Part shown: piece by piece, positions 1-8,017 of the stretch | How the letters are laid out: every line of letters begins with the position of its first letter | How positions within the stretch are numbered: position 1 is the first letter of the stretch | Source of the DNA: Mycolicibacterium lacusdiani | GTDB taxonomy: Bacteria; Actinomycetota; Actinomycetes; Mycobacteriales; Mycobacteriaceae | Length of the DNA: 64,000 nucleotides | Assembly: GCF_021916785.1 (NCBI RefSeq) | Contig: NZ_JAKCFC010000015.1 | Span: 1 to 64,000 of the forward strand | Direction: 5' to 3' | Notes under the pieces: model-generated | What the model was told of the DNA's origin: nothing | The model's input: only the letters and a program-made list of their open reading frames with translations | Database searches by the model: none | Made by a program: the position numbers and the translations under genes

Positions 1-132
1 GGGGCATTACGGTGGGACACGAAGACCTCCGGAGTGAGTTGGTGCGTTCCTAGACAGCTCGCACTTCACTCGGAGGTCTTCGTTATGTCACCACGCCACG
101 CCGTACCTAACGTCCGTGGTCAGTACACCTAG
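1..132 (+). mobile_element. Possible remnant of a transposase leader: hairpin plus 15-codon stub
   Basis: Bases 21-37 (GAAGACCTCCGGAGTGA) pair with 66-81 (TCACTCGGAGGTCTTC), a 16-bp stem with one bulged base and a 28-base loop. The right arm contains a GGAGG ribosome-binding site at 72-76, placed correctly for the ATG at 85, so the hairpin would bury it. The frame from 85 runs only 15 codons (ending VRGQYT) and stops at 130-132. I associate this kind of hairpin leader with actinobacterial insertion sequences (IS481-like from memory), so the stub could be an element that lost its middle. It also lies just beyond the 3' end of the minus-strand gene that follows and could act as its terminator, but there is no T tract. 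Confidence 0.3.
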
Positions 133-1061
133 CCGCGCAGCAGTGCGATCACCTTCGCCATGTCGGGCAGCGCCGACGTGCGGCCGGGCACCTCGTCGAA
201 CACGGTCCAGTAGCTGATCCCGTAGCGGCGTTGCCGATCGACGAGCGTCTCGGCCATCTCGTCGTGGGTGCCGAGCAGGACGAACGGCGATTCGAGGATC
301 AGTCCGGACGGGACGTGGAACATCGCGGCCAGTTCCGCCGCCGCCGACGCCCGGTCAGACGTCGGAACGACGAACTGAATCAGGGCGTTCAACTCGATCG
401 CGTCGAACCGGTCGCCCGCCGCCTCGCGCACCACCGCGATGCGCTCGGCGAGGCCCGCGTCGTCGAAGTGCGACAGCGTGACCCGCGACGCGTCGTGGCT
501 GTGCGTGATGCCTGCGAAGCCCGCGATGTCGGCGAATGCCCCGGCCAGTTGGAGCACGCGAGTTCCGTTGCCGCCGATCAACAGTGGCACGTCCTTTGGT
601 GCGGGCGACACCAATTCGCCGGCGGCTGCGTGCACCCGGTAATGCTCGCCGGAGACGTCGACCGGATGTCCGGCTAGCAGCGCGCGAATGACCTCGACCG
701 ACTCGACCAGCCGGTCCACCCGCGTCCCGCTCCAGTCGAACTTCAGTCCCGCCGCGTCGTATTCGGGCTTCATGTGGCCAGCGCCCAGCCCCAGCTCGAA
801 CCGCCCGCCCGAGACCGCCGCCAGCGACACGGTCTCCCTGGCGACCTCGACGGGATGACGGAAGTCGTTGTTGAGTACCAGCGTGCCGGTGTGCATCCGG
901 GTGGTGGCCATCGCGGCGGTGGTTGCGCCCACGAACGGCGAGATCGTGGGAACCAGGTGGTCCGCGAACGTCATGACGTCGAACCCGACGCTCTCGACTG
1001 CCACCGCGTAATCCGCGAACTCTCGGCCACGCGGAAGTGCGGTCGTCAGCCCGAACCTCAT
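129..1061 (-). CDS. F420/FMN-dependent LLM-class oxidoreductase
   Basis: A 310-residue luciferase-like (LLM) TIM-barrel oxidoreductase that probably uses coenzyme F420. Diagnostic features are the N-terminal MRFGLTTALP strand, FADHLVP after the second strand, the SGGRFELGLGAGHMKPEYDAAG block and a C-terminal GISYWTVFDE segment. I chose the ATG at 1061 because the barrel begins there; the frame stays open upstream to a TTG at 1130, which would add 23 residues unlike the family. It matches the position and type of Rv2893 in M. tuberculosis, next to the M23 peptidase gene and on the same strand as it. The substrate is unknown. Confidence 0.8.
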   Translation of the reverse strand: MRFGLTTALPRGREFADYAVAVESVGFDVMTFADHLVPTISPFVGATTAAMATTRMHTGTLVLNNDFRHPVEVARETVSLAAVSGGRFELGLGAGHMKPEYDAAGLKFDWSGTRVDRLVESVEVIRALLAGHPVDVSGEHYRVHAAAGELVSPAPKDVPLLIGGNGTRVLQLAGAFADIAGFAGITHSHDASRVTLSHFDDAGLAERIAVVREAAGDRFDAIELNALIQFVVPTSDRASAAAELAAMFHVPSGLILESPFVLLGTHDEMAETLVDRQRRYGISYWTVFDEVPGRTSALPDMAKVIALLRG

Positions 1062-1130
1062 GGGCCGGGTGCGGTGTGTCTCTGCGGCGATCACCATGCG
1101 GACGTGTTCCCGCAACGCGGGGATCTTCAA

Positions 1131-1622
1131 TCACGTGCGTAGCGGCTTGAGCCTGATCCGGGTGGTGACCAGCAGTCCGAGTGGATCGACGTAGTCCGCG
1201 CGCGACGCCGCACCCCACATCGCGCCCCAGTGCAGGCACGCCGGCGCCGAGCAGCCGGAGTGGCCGACAGCCAGTTGGCCGATCGGCGTGCCGGCGCCAA
1301 CGAGCGCGCCAGGCCTGACCGTCGCCCGCACGGGCTCGTAGCTCGTCCGCAACCCGCCGGGATGCGCGACCGACACCACGGGCCGGCCGGCCAGTTCGCC
1401 CGCGAACACCACGGTGCCCGGCGCGGCTGCGTACACGGTCTGACCGTCGACGCCCTCGAGGTCGACGCCGCGGTGGCCGGGCTTCCAGTCGGGTTTCGGC
1501 CCGTCGAACACCCGCACCACCGCCGGTCGTGGGCGCAGCGGCCAGTCCAGCCGTCCGTCGTCGGCGGCTGCCGGCGAGGCGGCGACCAGCCCAACCGTCA
1601 GCAGTGCCATCAGAATCCGCAT
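1131..1622 (-). CDS. Secreted M23-family metallopeptidase domain protein
   Basis: A 163-residue exported protein with a signal peptide of about 20 residues (hydrophobic core after MRILMALL, cleavage near AAA-D). The LytM/M23 fold is shown by HRGVDLEG (zinc-binding H and D), the GTVVFAGELAGRPVVSVAHPGG beta core and CLHWGA, the usual HxH-type segment with its first histidine replaced by Cys-Leu. Because one position of the canonical HLH motif is not histidine, zinc binding and activity are uncertain. The family cleaves peptidoglycan cross-bridges or serves as a wall-binding activator. It corresponds to Rv2891, beside rpsB and transcribed away from it. Confidence 0.75.
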   Translation of the reverse strand: MRILMALLTVGLVAASPAAADDGRLDWPLRPRPAVVRVFDGPKPDWKPGHRGVDLEGVDGQTVYAAAPGTVVFAGELAGRPVVSVAHPGGLRTSYEPVRATVRPGALVGAGTPIGQLAVGHSGCSAPACLHWGAMWGAASRADYVDPLGLLVTTRIRLKPLRT

Positions 1623-1966
1623 AAGTCCAGCTCAGCGCATTCGACTCGGAGACGGAAGGGGTCCGGGTCGCGCCTGGGGATAAACGCAGCACCGTCGTGG
1701 AGTTCGCGGCTGCGGCCACCGGTTGCGCGTGGCGAAAGCACGCACGTCAACGGTGTAAACTCAGTCCCGCAGTTCGCTTCGGCGGACTGACTTCGCGCGC
1801 CTGTGCCGCAGTCCGACCCCGGAGTTCACACGACAGGGTCCAAGGCTGCACACGCATGCCGGGCGGTCCCGCCTCCTATGAGGCGGGTCCGGCACGCAAC
1901 AGACGCCAGGGTTCGGTGTCACCCGATGCCGGACGGCAACCGTCAACATGTAAGGACAAGGCAATC
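1623..1966 (+). promoter_or_regulatory. Divergent intergenic region and structured rpsB leader
   Basis: This 344-base gap separates the M23 gene from rpsB. TAAACT at 1754-1759 is a plausible sigma-A -10 box for rpsB, although no good -35 sits 17 bases upstream; it would give a leader of about 200 bases. The leader contains a strong hairpin: CCCGCCTC (1868-1875), loop CTAT, GAGGCGGG (1880-1887), extended by GCCGG (1858-1862) with CCGGC (1889-1893). The ribosome-binding site is AAGGA at 1952-1956. A long leader could permit S2 autoregulation, but I recognise no known Rfam leader here. Confidence 0.4.
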
Positions 1967-2809
1967 ATGCCTGTTGTAACAATGAAGCAGCTGCTCGACA
2001 GCGGCGCGCACTTCGGGCACCAGACCCGTCGCTGGAATCCCAAGATGAAGCGGTTCATCTTCACCGACCGCAACGGCATCTACATCATCGACCTGCAGCA
2101 GACGCTGACCTACATCGACTCGGCGTACGAGTACGTCAAGGAGACCGTCGCCCACGGTGGCACGGTTCTGTTCGTCGGCACCAAGAAGCAGGCGCAGGAG
2201 TCGATCGCCGACGAGTCCACCCGCGTCGGCATGCCGTACGTGAACCAGCGCTGGCTGGGCGGCATGCTCACCAACTTCCAGACCGTGCACAAGCGCCTTC
2301 AGCGGATGAAGGAACTCGAGGCGATGGAGCAGACCGGTGGCTTCGAGGGTCGCACCAAGAAGGAAATCTTGATGCTGACCCGCGAGAAGAACAAGCTCGA
2401 GCGCAGCCTCGGCGGTATCCGCGACATGGCCAAGGTGCCGTCGGCGATCTGGGTCGTCGACACCAACAAGGAGCACCTCGCCGTTGCCGAGGCCCGCAAG
2501 CTGAACATCCCGGTCATCGCGATCCTGGACACCAACTGCGATCCCGACCTGGTCGACTACCCGATCCCGGGTAACGACGACGCGATCCGCTCGGCCGCGC
2601 TGCTCACCAAGGTGATCGCCTCCGCGGTCGCCGAGGGCCTGCAGGCCCGGGCCGGCGCAGGCAAGACCGAAGCCGGCACCGAAGGCGCCGTCGAGCCGCT
2701 CGCCGAGTGGGAGCAGGAGCTGCTGGCAGGCGCCACGGCGTCTGCACCCGCCGCACCTGCGGCCGGCGGAGACGCCGCGCCCACCGAAATGACCACTGAA
2801 TCCTCCTAG
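1967..2809 (+). CDS. rpsB: 30S ribosomal protein S2
   Basis: Protein S2, 280 residues, a late-assembling component of the small subunit needed for S1 docking and initiation. The sequence is highly conserved: [27 protein letters not shown] at the start, [35 protein letters not shown], and [23 protein letters not shown] low-complexity Ala/Gly/Glu tail of about 50 residues follows the fold, as usual in mycobacteria. The ATG at 1967 begins the conserved MPVVTMKQ start; the open frame upstream is leader. tsf starts 11 bases after the stop, so the two form an operon. Confidence 0.98.
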   Translation: MPVVTMKQLLDSGAHFGHQTRRWNPKMKRFIFTDRNGIYIIDLQQTLTYIDSAYEYVKETVAHGGTVLFVGTKKQAQESIADESTRVGMPYVNQRWLGGMLTNFQTVHKRLQRMKELEAMEQTGGFEGRTKKEILMLTREKNKLERSLGGIRDMAKVPSAIWVVDTNKEHLAVAEARKLNIPVIAILDTNCDPDLVDYPIPGNDDAIRSAALLTKVIASAVAEGLQARAGAGKTEAGTEGAVEPLAEWEQELLAGATASAPAAPAAGGDAAPTEMTTESS

Positions 2810-2820
2810 GAGAGCCGAGA

Positions 2821-3636
2821 ATGGCGAACTACACCGCTGCCGACGTCAAGCGACTTCGGGAGCTGACCGGCGCTGGAATGATGGACTGCAAGAACGCGCT
2901 GGCCGAGTCCGATGGTGACTTCGACAAGGCCGTCGAGGTGCTCCGCATCAAGGGCGCCAAGGACGTCGGCAAGCGCGCTGAGCGTGCGACCGCCGAGGGC
3001 CTGGTTGCGGCCAAGGACGGCGCGCTCATCGAGCTGAACTCCGAGACCGACTTCGTCGCGAAGAATGCGGAGTTCCAGGGCGTCGCCGATCAGATCGTCA
3101 CCGCTGCGGCGGCCGCCAAGGCCACCGACGTTGCCGAGCTGCAGGCTGCCAAGGTCGGCGACACCACCGTCGAGCAGGTCATCGCCGAGTTGAGTGCGAA
3201 GATCGGCGAGAAGCTCGTGCTTCGCCGTGCCGCGTACTTCGACGGCCAGGTCGAGACCTACCTGCACAAGCGCTCAGCCGACCTGCCGCCCGCGGTGGGC
3301 GTGCTGGTCGAGTACAAGGGTGACTCCAAGGAGGCGGCGCACGCCGTCGCTCTGCAGATCGCCGCGCTGAAGGCCAAGTACCTGACGCGTGACGAGGTGC
3401 CCGAGGAGCTGGTGGCCAACGAGCGCCGCATCGCCGAGGAGACCGCCCGCAACGAGGGCAAGCCCGAGCAGGCGCTGCAGAAGATCATCGAGGGTCGCCT
3501 CAACGGCTTCTTCAAGGACGTCGTGCTGCTCGACCAGCCCTCGGTGTCCGACAGCAAGAAGTCCGTCAAGGCGCTGCTCGACGACGCCGGCGTGACCGTG
3601 ACGCGGTTCGTCCGCTTCGAGGTCGGCCAGGCCTAG
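2821..3636 (+). CDS. tsf: Elongation factor Ts
   Basis: EF-Ts, 271 residues, the guanine-nucleotide exchange factor that regenerates EF-Tu-GTP in the cytoplasm. The N-terminal UBA-like module is clear ([19 protein letters not shown]), followed by the [13 protein letters not shown] core motif that contacts EF-Tu and the C-terminal [17 protein letters not shown] segment. The start at 2821 follows an AGGAGAGCC ribosome-binding site. It is co-transcribed with rpsB and ends at the strong hairpin at 3657-3687. Confidence 0.98.
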   Translation: MANYTAADVKRLRELTGAGMMDCKNALAESDGDFDKAVEVLRIKGAKDVGKRAERATAEGLVAAKDGALIELNSETDFVAKNAEFQGVADQIVTAAAAAKATDVAELQAAKVGDTTVEQVIAELSAKIGEKLVLRRAAYFDGQVETYLHKRSADLPPAVGVLVEYKGDSKEAAHAVALQIAALKAKYLTRDEVPEELVANERRIAEETARNEGKPEQALQKIIEGRLNGFFKDVVLLDQPSVSDSKKSVKALLDDAGVTVTRFVRFEVGQA

Positions 3637-3656
3637 TCAGCATCAGCGCAACGAAG

Positions 3657-3696
3657 GACCCCGCGCCCCTCCCTGGGGCGCGGGGTCTTCTCGTTT
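3657..3696 (+). terminator. Intrinsic terminator of rpsB-tsf
   Basis: A perfect 13-bp stem, GACCCCGCGCCCC (3657-3669) with GGGGCGCGGGGTC (3675-3687), loop TCCCT, followed by the T-rich TTCTCGTTT. It lies 20 bases after the tsf stop and separates that operon from amiC. Confidence 0.9.
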
Positions 3697-3806
3697 GCGG
3701 GGTCTCAGCCTCGCCGAACTGGAGCGTAGCGTCGCGCAGAGGTGGTTCGGGCGACGTGACGCTCCAGTTCGACGGCACCGCGGTACGGGTTGGTACCGTC
3801 AGCGCC

Positions 3807-5234
3807 ATGGATACCGCCCAGCCCATCTCCGCTTTCGCCGACGACGCGCTCGGTGACCTCGACGCCATGGGCGTCGCCGAAGCACTCGCCGCGGGCCGGG
3901 TGTCGCGCGCCGAGGTGGTCGAGGCGGCCATCGCGCGCACCGAGAAGGTGAACCCCGCGCTCAACGGACTGGCGTACGAGGCGTTCGACCGTGCGCGAGC
4001 CCGCGCCGCGACCCCGCATCGCTTCGGTGGCGCCTTCGACGGGGTGCCCACGTTCGTCAAGGACAACGTCGACGTGGCGGGCATGCCGACGATGGACGGT
4101 ACGGATGCCTGGGATCCGCGTCCGGCCAAGGTGGACGGCGACTTCGCGCGGGCCTACCTCTCGACGGGCCTCATACCGCTGGGCAAGACCCAGCTGTCGG
4201 AGTTCGGGTTCAGTGCCTCGGCCGAGCACTCGCGCATCGGGCCGGTCCGCAACCCGTGGGACACCGAGCGCACGGCCGGTGCCTCGTCGTCGGGGTCCGG
4301 CGCCTTCGTCGCCGCAGGCGTGGTCCCGATCGCCCACGCGAACGACGGTGGTGGCTCGATCCGGATTCCGGCCGCGTGCAACGGGTTGGTGGGGCTCAAG
4401 CCGACCCGTGGGCGGCTGCCGCTGGACGCCGACATGCGCGAGATGCCGATCAGGATCGTCGCCAACGGCGTCGTGACGCGTTCGGTGCGCGACACGGCGA
4501 CGTTCTACCGCAACGTCGAAACCGTCTGGCGCAACCCGAAGTTGCCACCCATCGGCGCCATCACCGGGCCCGGCAGCAGACGTCTGCGCGTCGCGGTCTA
4601 CACCAAGTCGGTGCTGCGCGAAGCCGGCCCGGAGATCCGTGATCGGACGCTGGACACCGGGGCGCTGCTCGAGCGCCTCGGACATCACGTCGAGTACCTG
4701 GACGTGCCGCCCGTGCCGGAGTCCTTCATCGACGACTTCCTGCTGTACTGGTCGCTGCTCGCGTTCGCCCTCGTGCGCAGTGGCCGCAAGCGGTTTGGAC
4801 CGTCGTTCGACCGGACAAAGCTCGACAACCTCACGCTCGGGCTGGAGCGGCACGCCGGGCGCAATCTGCACCGACTACCGCTGACCATCGCCCGGCTCTC
4901 CACCATCCGCAGGCGGATGCAGCGCCAACTCGCGGGCTACGACGTGCTGCTGACGCCCACGCTGGCGGAGGAGACCCCGCGGATTGGCCACCTCGACCCG
5001 ACCGCGGACTACGACCAGATCATCTCGCGACTGGTGGAGTGGGTGGCGTTCACCCCGCTGCAGAACGTCACCGGCGACCCGGCGATCTCGCTGCCGCTCG
5101 CTCGGTCCACCTCGGGCCTGCCGGTCGGCATGATGTTCAGCTCGCGGGCAGGGCGTGAGGACGTGTTGCTCGAACTGGCCTACGAGTTGGAGGCGGCGGC
5201 ACCGTGGCCGCAGCTGCGGAATCCTTCGGGCTAA
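3807..5234 (+). CDS. amiC: Amidase signature family amidase (AmiC-like)
   Basis: A 475-residue amidase-signature hydrolase that cleaves carboxamides to acid plus ammonia; the natural substrate is unknown. The Ser-cisSer-Lys triad can be placed at Lys85 (PTFVKDN), Ser160 (TAGASSSGSG) and Ser184 (GGGSIRIPA), with the usual 24-residue spacing between the two serines. The C-terminal FTPLQNVTGDPAISLPL segment is also typical. I chose the ATG at 3807 because it gives the family N terminus. TACCGT at 3794-3799 is a -10-like hexamer that would start a leaderless transcript at this codon. Same type and position as Rv2888c. Confidence 0.88.
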   Translation: MDTAQPISAFADDALGDLDAMGVAEALAAGRVSRAEVVEAAIARTEKVNPALNGLAYEAFDRARARAATPHRFGGAFDGVPTFVKDNVDVAGMPTMDGTDAWDPRPAKVDGDFARAYLSTGLIPLGKTQLSEFGFSASAEHSRIGPVRNPWDTERTAGASSSGSGAFVAAGVVPIAHANDGGGSIRIPAACNGLVGLKPTRGRLPLDADMREMPIRIVANGVVTRSVRDTATFYRNVETVWRNPKLPPIGAITGPGSRRLRVAVYTKSVLREAGPEIRDRTLDTGALLERLGHHVEYLDVPPVPESFIDDFLLYWSLLAFALVRSGRKRFGPSFDRTKLDNLTLGLERHAGRNLHRLPLTIARLSTIRRRMQRQLAGYDVLLTPTLAEETPRIGHLDPTADYDQIISRLVEWVAFTPLQNVTGDPAISLPLARSTSGLPVGMMFSSRAGREDVLLELAYELEAAAPWPQLRNPSG

Positions 5235-5460
5235 TTCCTAGCTCCAGAACATAATTCGAGTTATGGCCCTGCGAGGTCGACGAAATCCGTTGGTGCACCG
5301 AAATCCCTCGGTAACGCAGGGGCATGGCCGTTAACCTTGACGACACCGTAAATAGCTATGCGCGAAACGTGCTGCTCCCAACATCTCTCGTGTGGAGACA
5401 TCTGCGACCGCCACCGCTCGACCACCGGAGATCGCCACCTCGGCATCGGGAAGCACGTTC

Positions 5461-6558
5461 ATGTGCCTCGTGCGATTCGCGCTGGCGAACATCCGTCGTC
5501 GACCCGAGCGGTTCGTGCTGTCGGTGCTGGGCATCGCCCTGGCGATCGCGTGCGTGACGATCGTCAGGACCATCTCGGCGAGTTTCGCAATCACCGGAGC
5601 GGATTCGGTCACCGACGTCCTCGACGGCGCCCAGTTGTGGGCGGTGCCCGCGGCCGGAGTGCAGTACGACCCGGAGTCCGAGGCGCTGATCGCGGAGGGA
5701 GAGACACCGGCGATCACCGTGCCCGACGGCTGGCGTGCCGTGCGCACCCTGTCGGGTGTGACGGACGTCGACGGCGTCCGGGTGTCCGTGCGCGGGCGGG
5801 ACGACATTCCTTCGGGGCAAGCAGTTCTCGGCTCGGCCCTCGCCGAGCGGCTGGGCGTGGCGCCCGGTGACTCGATCGTCGTCGGCGGCCAACCGCTCGA
5901 GGCGCAGATCACCGGGGAGGGGCAGAGCGTCACCGTCGCCTCGGCCCTGGCGCAGAGCGTCGTCGGCACCAACGGCTGGTGGACGGTGTTCGCGCCGCCG
6001 GGGGAGGAGCAGCGTCGCGACCTCGCGCAGCGATTCGGCGCTGCGGTCGATCTGCCCGCCACGGCTGACCCGTCGGTGACGCCGGATCCCGCCGGAGCCG
6101 GGCTGATCTACGACACCGTCGGCGGCTCCGGGCCGCTGACCTTCGAGCAGAAATTCTCGGCGCTGTTCTCCGGCAAGGTGACCAGTTCGACGCTCGGGCT
6201 CATCTCGATGATCGGGTTGGGGCTGGGCTTCGTCATCGCACTGTCGTCGTTCCTCGCGGCCGTCGCCGAACGCAAGCGCGAGTTCGGCATCATGTCGAGC
6301 ATCGGGCTGGCCGACGAGGTCCTGTACTTCTTCCTCGTGGAGTCGGCCATCGTGTTCGTCGTCGCCTATCTGGTGGGCGTGCTGGGTGCGGGAGCCGCTG
6401 TGGCACTTGTCATCCCGAGTATCGCGACTCCGTTGGCCTGGGCTCAGGCGGCGGGGATGGTGGCGGCCTTCCTGCCCGCGATGGCGATCGTCGGAGCGCT
6501 GGTGCCGGTGCACAAGCTGTTGCAACAGAAGCCGGTCGATCTCTTGGGTGACCGATGA
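5461..6558 (+). CDS. ABC transporter permease, FtsX/MacB type
   Basis: A 365-residue MacB/LolE-type permease: transmembrane helix 1 near residues 12-35 (RRRPERFVLSVLGIALAIA), a periplasmic domain of about 190 residues, then three C-terminal helices of the FtsX domain (GLISMIGLGLGFVIALSSFLAAVAERKREFGIMSSIG). The ERKREFGIM coupling loop contacts the ATPase. The ATG at 5461 is preceded by GGGAAG at 5448-5453; a GTG at 5392 is in frame but has no ribosome-binding site. First gene of a compact operon with a second permease, an ATPase, an APC permease and an amine oxidase. Such complexes extrude envelope molecules or peptides rather than import. Confidence 0.78.
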   Translation: MCLVRFALANIRRRPERFVLSVLGIALAIACVTIVRTISASFAITGADSVTDVLDGAQLWAVPAAGVQYDPESEALIAEGETPAITVPDGWRAVRTLSGVTDVDGVRVSVRGRDDIPSGQAVLGSALAERLGVAPGDSIVVGGQPLEAQITGEGQSVTVASALAQSVVGTNGWWTVFAPPGEEQRRDLAQRFGAAVDLPATADPSVTPDPAGAGLIYDTVGGSGPLTFEQKFSALFSGKVTSSTLGLISMIGLGLGFVIALSSFLAAVAERKREFGIMSSIGLADEVLYFFLVESAIVFVVAYLVGVLGAGAAVALVIPSIATPLAWAQAAGMVAAFLPAMAIVGALVPVHKLLQQKPVDLLGDR

Positions 6559-6637
6559 GCGCTTTCGCGAAGAGAATCGGACAACGATGAGCGCTCGCGC
6601 GAAGAGAATCCGACAACGATGAGCGCTCGCGCGAAGA
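6554..6637 (+). repeat. Tandem 32-bp repeat, 2.6 copies
   Basis: Two full units (6554-6585 and 6586-6617) and a partial third (6618-6637), each beginning GATGAGCGCT and containing CGCGAAGAGAAT. The first unit overlaps the stop codon of the upstream permease. The array fills the gap before the second permease gene. Units differ at only a few bases, so copy number may vary between strains. Confidence 0.9.
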
Positions 6638-6653
6638 CGAGAGGACCGGAGAC

Positions 6654-7220
6654 ATGCTGAGCAAGGGTCTGGCCTACGGCTGGCTGTCCGCGCGTCGCCG
6701 CATCGGTGAGATGGTGCTGCCGGTCATCACGACCGCGACGGGCGCATTCCTGGTGGTCATCGTGTTCGGCATGGCCGATGGCATCAGGGCGCAGTCGGCG
6801 TCACTCGGCCATGCCGACGAGATCGGACGCGCAGTGATGCTGATCGCCGTCACCGTGCTGCTGGTCGGCGTCGTCGAGGTGGCGGTCGCAACCACGCGCA
6901 CCGTCGCGCACCGCACCAAGGAACTCGGTGTGTTGGGTGCCAACGGAATTCCGCGCAAGCCCGTGATCGCCGCGCTGCTCGTCGAGCCGATGGTCGCCGC
7001 GGTGCTGGGCGCCGTCGCCGGTGCCGCTCTGGCTGCCGTGATCGGTCTCGCGCTCGGTGCCCTCGGTCTGGTCGCCACCGGCGTCTCGACGGTGGGGCTG
7101 TTGGCCGGCGCCGGCATCGCCATCGTGGTGAGCATCGCCGCCGCGATCGCCACCAGCATCCTGCCCACCTGGACCGCAGCGTCGCGGCCGCCCATCCGCT
7201 CACTGTCCACGGGAGGCTGA
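6654..7220 (+). CDS. Short FtsX-type ABC permease lacking the large extracytoplasmic domain
   Basis: A 188-residue permease with the same cytoplasmic start as its neighbour (LAYGWLSARRRIGEMVLPVITTATGAFLVV, helix 1) and a C-terminal FtsX domain (VEVAVATTRTVAHRTKELGVLGANGIPRKPV, three helices), but almost nothing between them. The extracytoplasmic domain is reduced to about 20 residues. It ends one base before the ATPase start. Together the long and short permeases would give a heterodimer in which only one partner carries the external domain. Confidence 0.72.
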   Translation: MLSKGLAYGWLSARRRIGEMVLPVITTATGAFLVVIVFGMADGIRAQSASLGHADEIGRAVMLIAVTVLLVGVVEVAVATTRTVAHRTKELGVLGANGIPRKPVIAALLVEPMVAAVLGAVAGAALAAVIGLALGALGLVATGVSTVGLLAGAGIAIVVSIAAAIATSILPTWTAASRPPIRSLSTGG

Positions 7221-7221
7221 C

Positions 7222-7971
7222 ATGACCACCATCGACGACGCAGGCGAGATCACCGAGGTCGCCGCTCCGGCAACGGCCTTCGTGGCGGACCCTGGCGCCG
7301 CACCCGTCATCGAGGTCTCCGACGTGTGGAAGCTACACAAGTTGGGCGACGAGGTCGTCAAGGCTCTCGTTGCTGCCGAACTCACCGTGATGCCAGGGGA
7401 ATTCGTCTGCCTCATGGGGCCCAGCGGCAGCGGCAAGTCCACCCTGCTCAACATCATCGGCGGCCTCGACCGTCCGACCAAGGGCGTGGTGAAGGTCGGC
7501 GGCCGCGACACCGCGCAACTGTCGGAGAGCCAGTTCGCCGCGCTCCGCCACGACACGATCGGTTTCATCTTTCAGAGCTACAACCTGATCCCGTTCCTCT
7601 CGGCGGTCGAGAACGTCGAACTGCCACTGATGTTCGAACCGTACGACCGCAAGGCACTGCGCAAGCGTGCGACCGAGTTGCTCGAACTCGTCGGCCTCGG
7701 TCACCGCGTGAACCACCAGCCCACCAAGATGTCCGGCGGTGAGCAGCAGCGCACCGCGATCGCGCGGTCGCTGATCAGCAACCCGACGCTCGTCCTGGCC
7801 GACGAACCGACCGCCAACCTCGATCACCGGACCGGCGAGACGGTAGTTCGCATGCTGCGCGAGCTGTGCTCCACACTCGGCGTCACGGTCGTCGCCAGCA
7901 CCCACGATCCCACGGTGGCCGATGAAGCGAGCCGTGTCGTCCGCATGAGAGACGGACAGATCGTCACCTGA
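7222..7971 (+). CDS. ABC transporter ATP-binding protein, MacB/LolD type
   Basis: A 249-residue ATPase that powers the two adjacent permeases. Walker A is GPSGSGKST, the Q-loop is FQSYNLIP, the signature is [14 protein letters not shown], Walker B is [13 protein letters not shown] and the switch histidine is in ASTHDPTV. An N-terminal extension of about 30 residues precedes the core. The start ATG at 7222 lies one base after the permease stop, so translation is likely coupled. Confidence 0.9.
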   Translation: MTTIDDAGEITEVAAPATAFVADPGAAPVIEVSDVWKLHKLGDEVVKALVAAELTVMPGEFVCLMGPSGSGKSTLLNIIGGLDRPTKGVVKVGGRDTAQLSESQFAALRHDTIGFIFQSYNLIPFLSAVENVELPLMFEPYDRKALRKRATELLELVGLGHRVNHQPTKMSGGEQQRTAIARSLISNPTLVLADEPTANLDHRTGETVVRMLRELCSTLGVTVVASTHDPTVADEASRVVRMRDGQIVT

Positions 7972-8017
7972 CCAGCACCTCACCCCCTGCCGTTCGATCC
8001 CCCCTGAAAGAGAACGC

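Noticed and set aside
355-1719. Long arginine-rich frame on the minus strand over the LLM and M23 genes
   Set aside because: Composition is that of an out-of-frame GC-rich sequence, with no domain; the other frame holds two clear families.
1697-1966. N-terminal extension of rpsB
   Set aside because: The frame is open upstream, but S2 proteins begin at MPVVTMKQ and an AAGGA site precedes ATG 1967; the extension is leader RNA.
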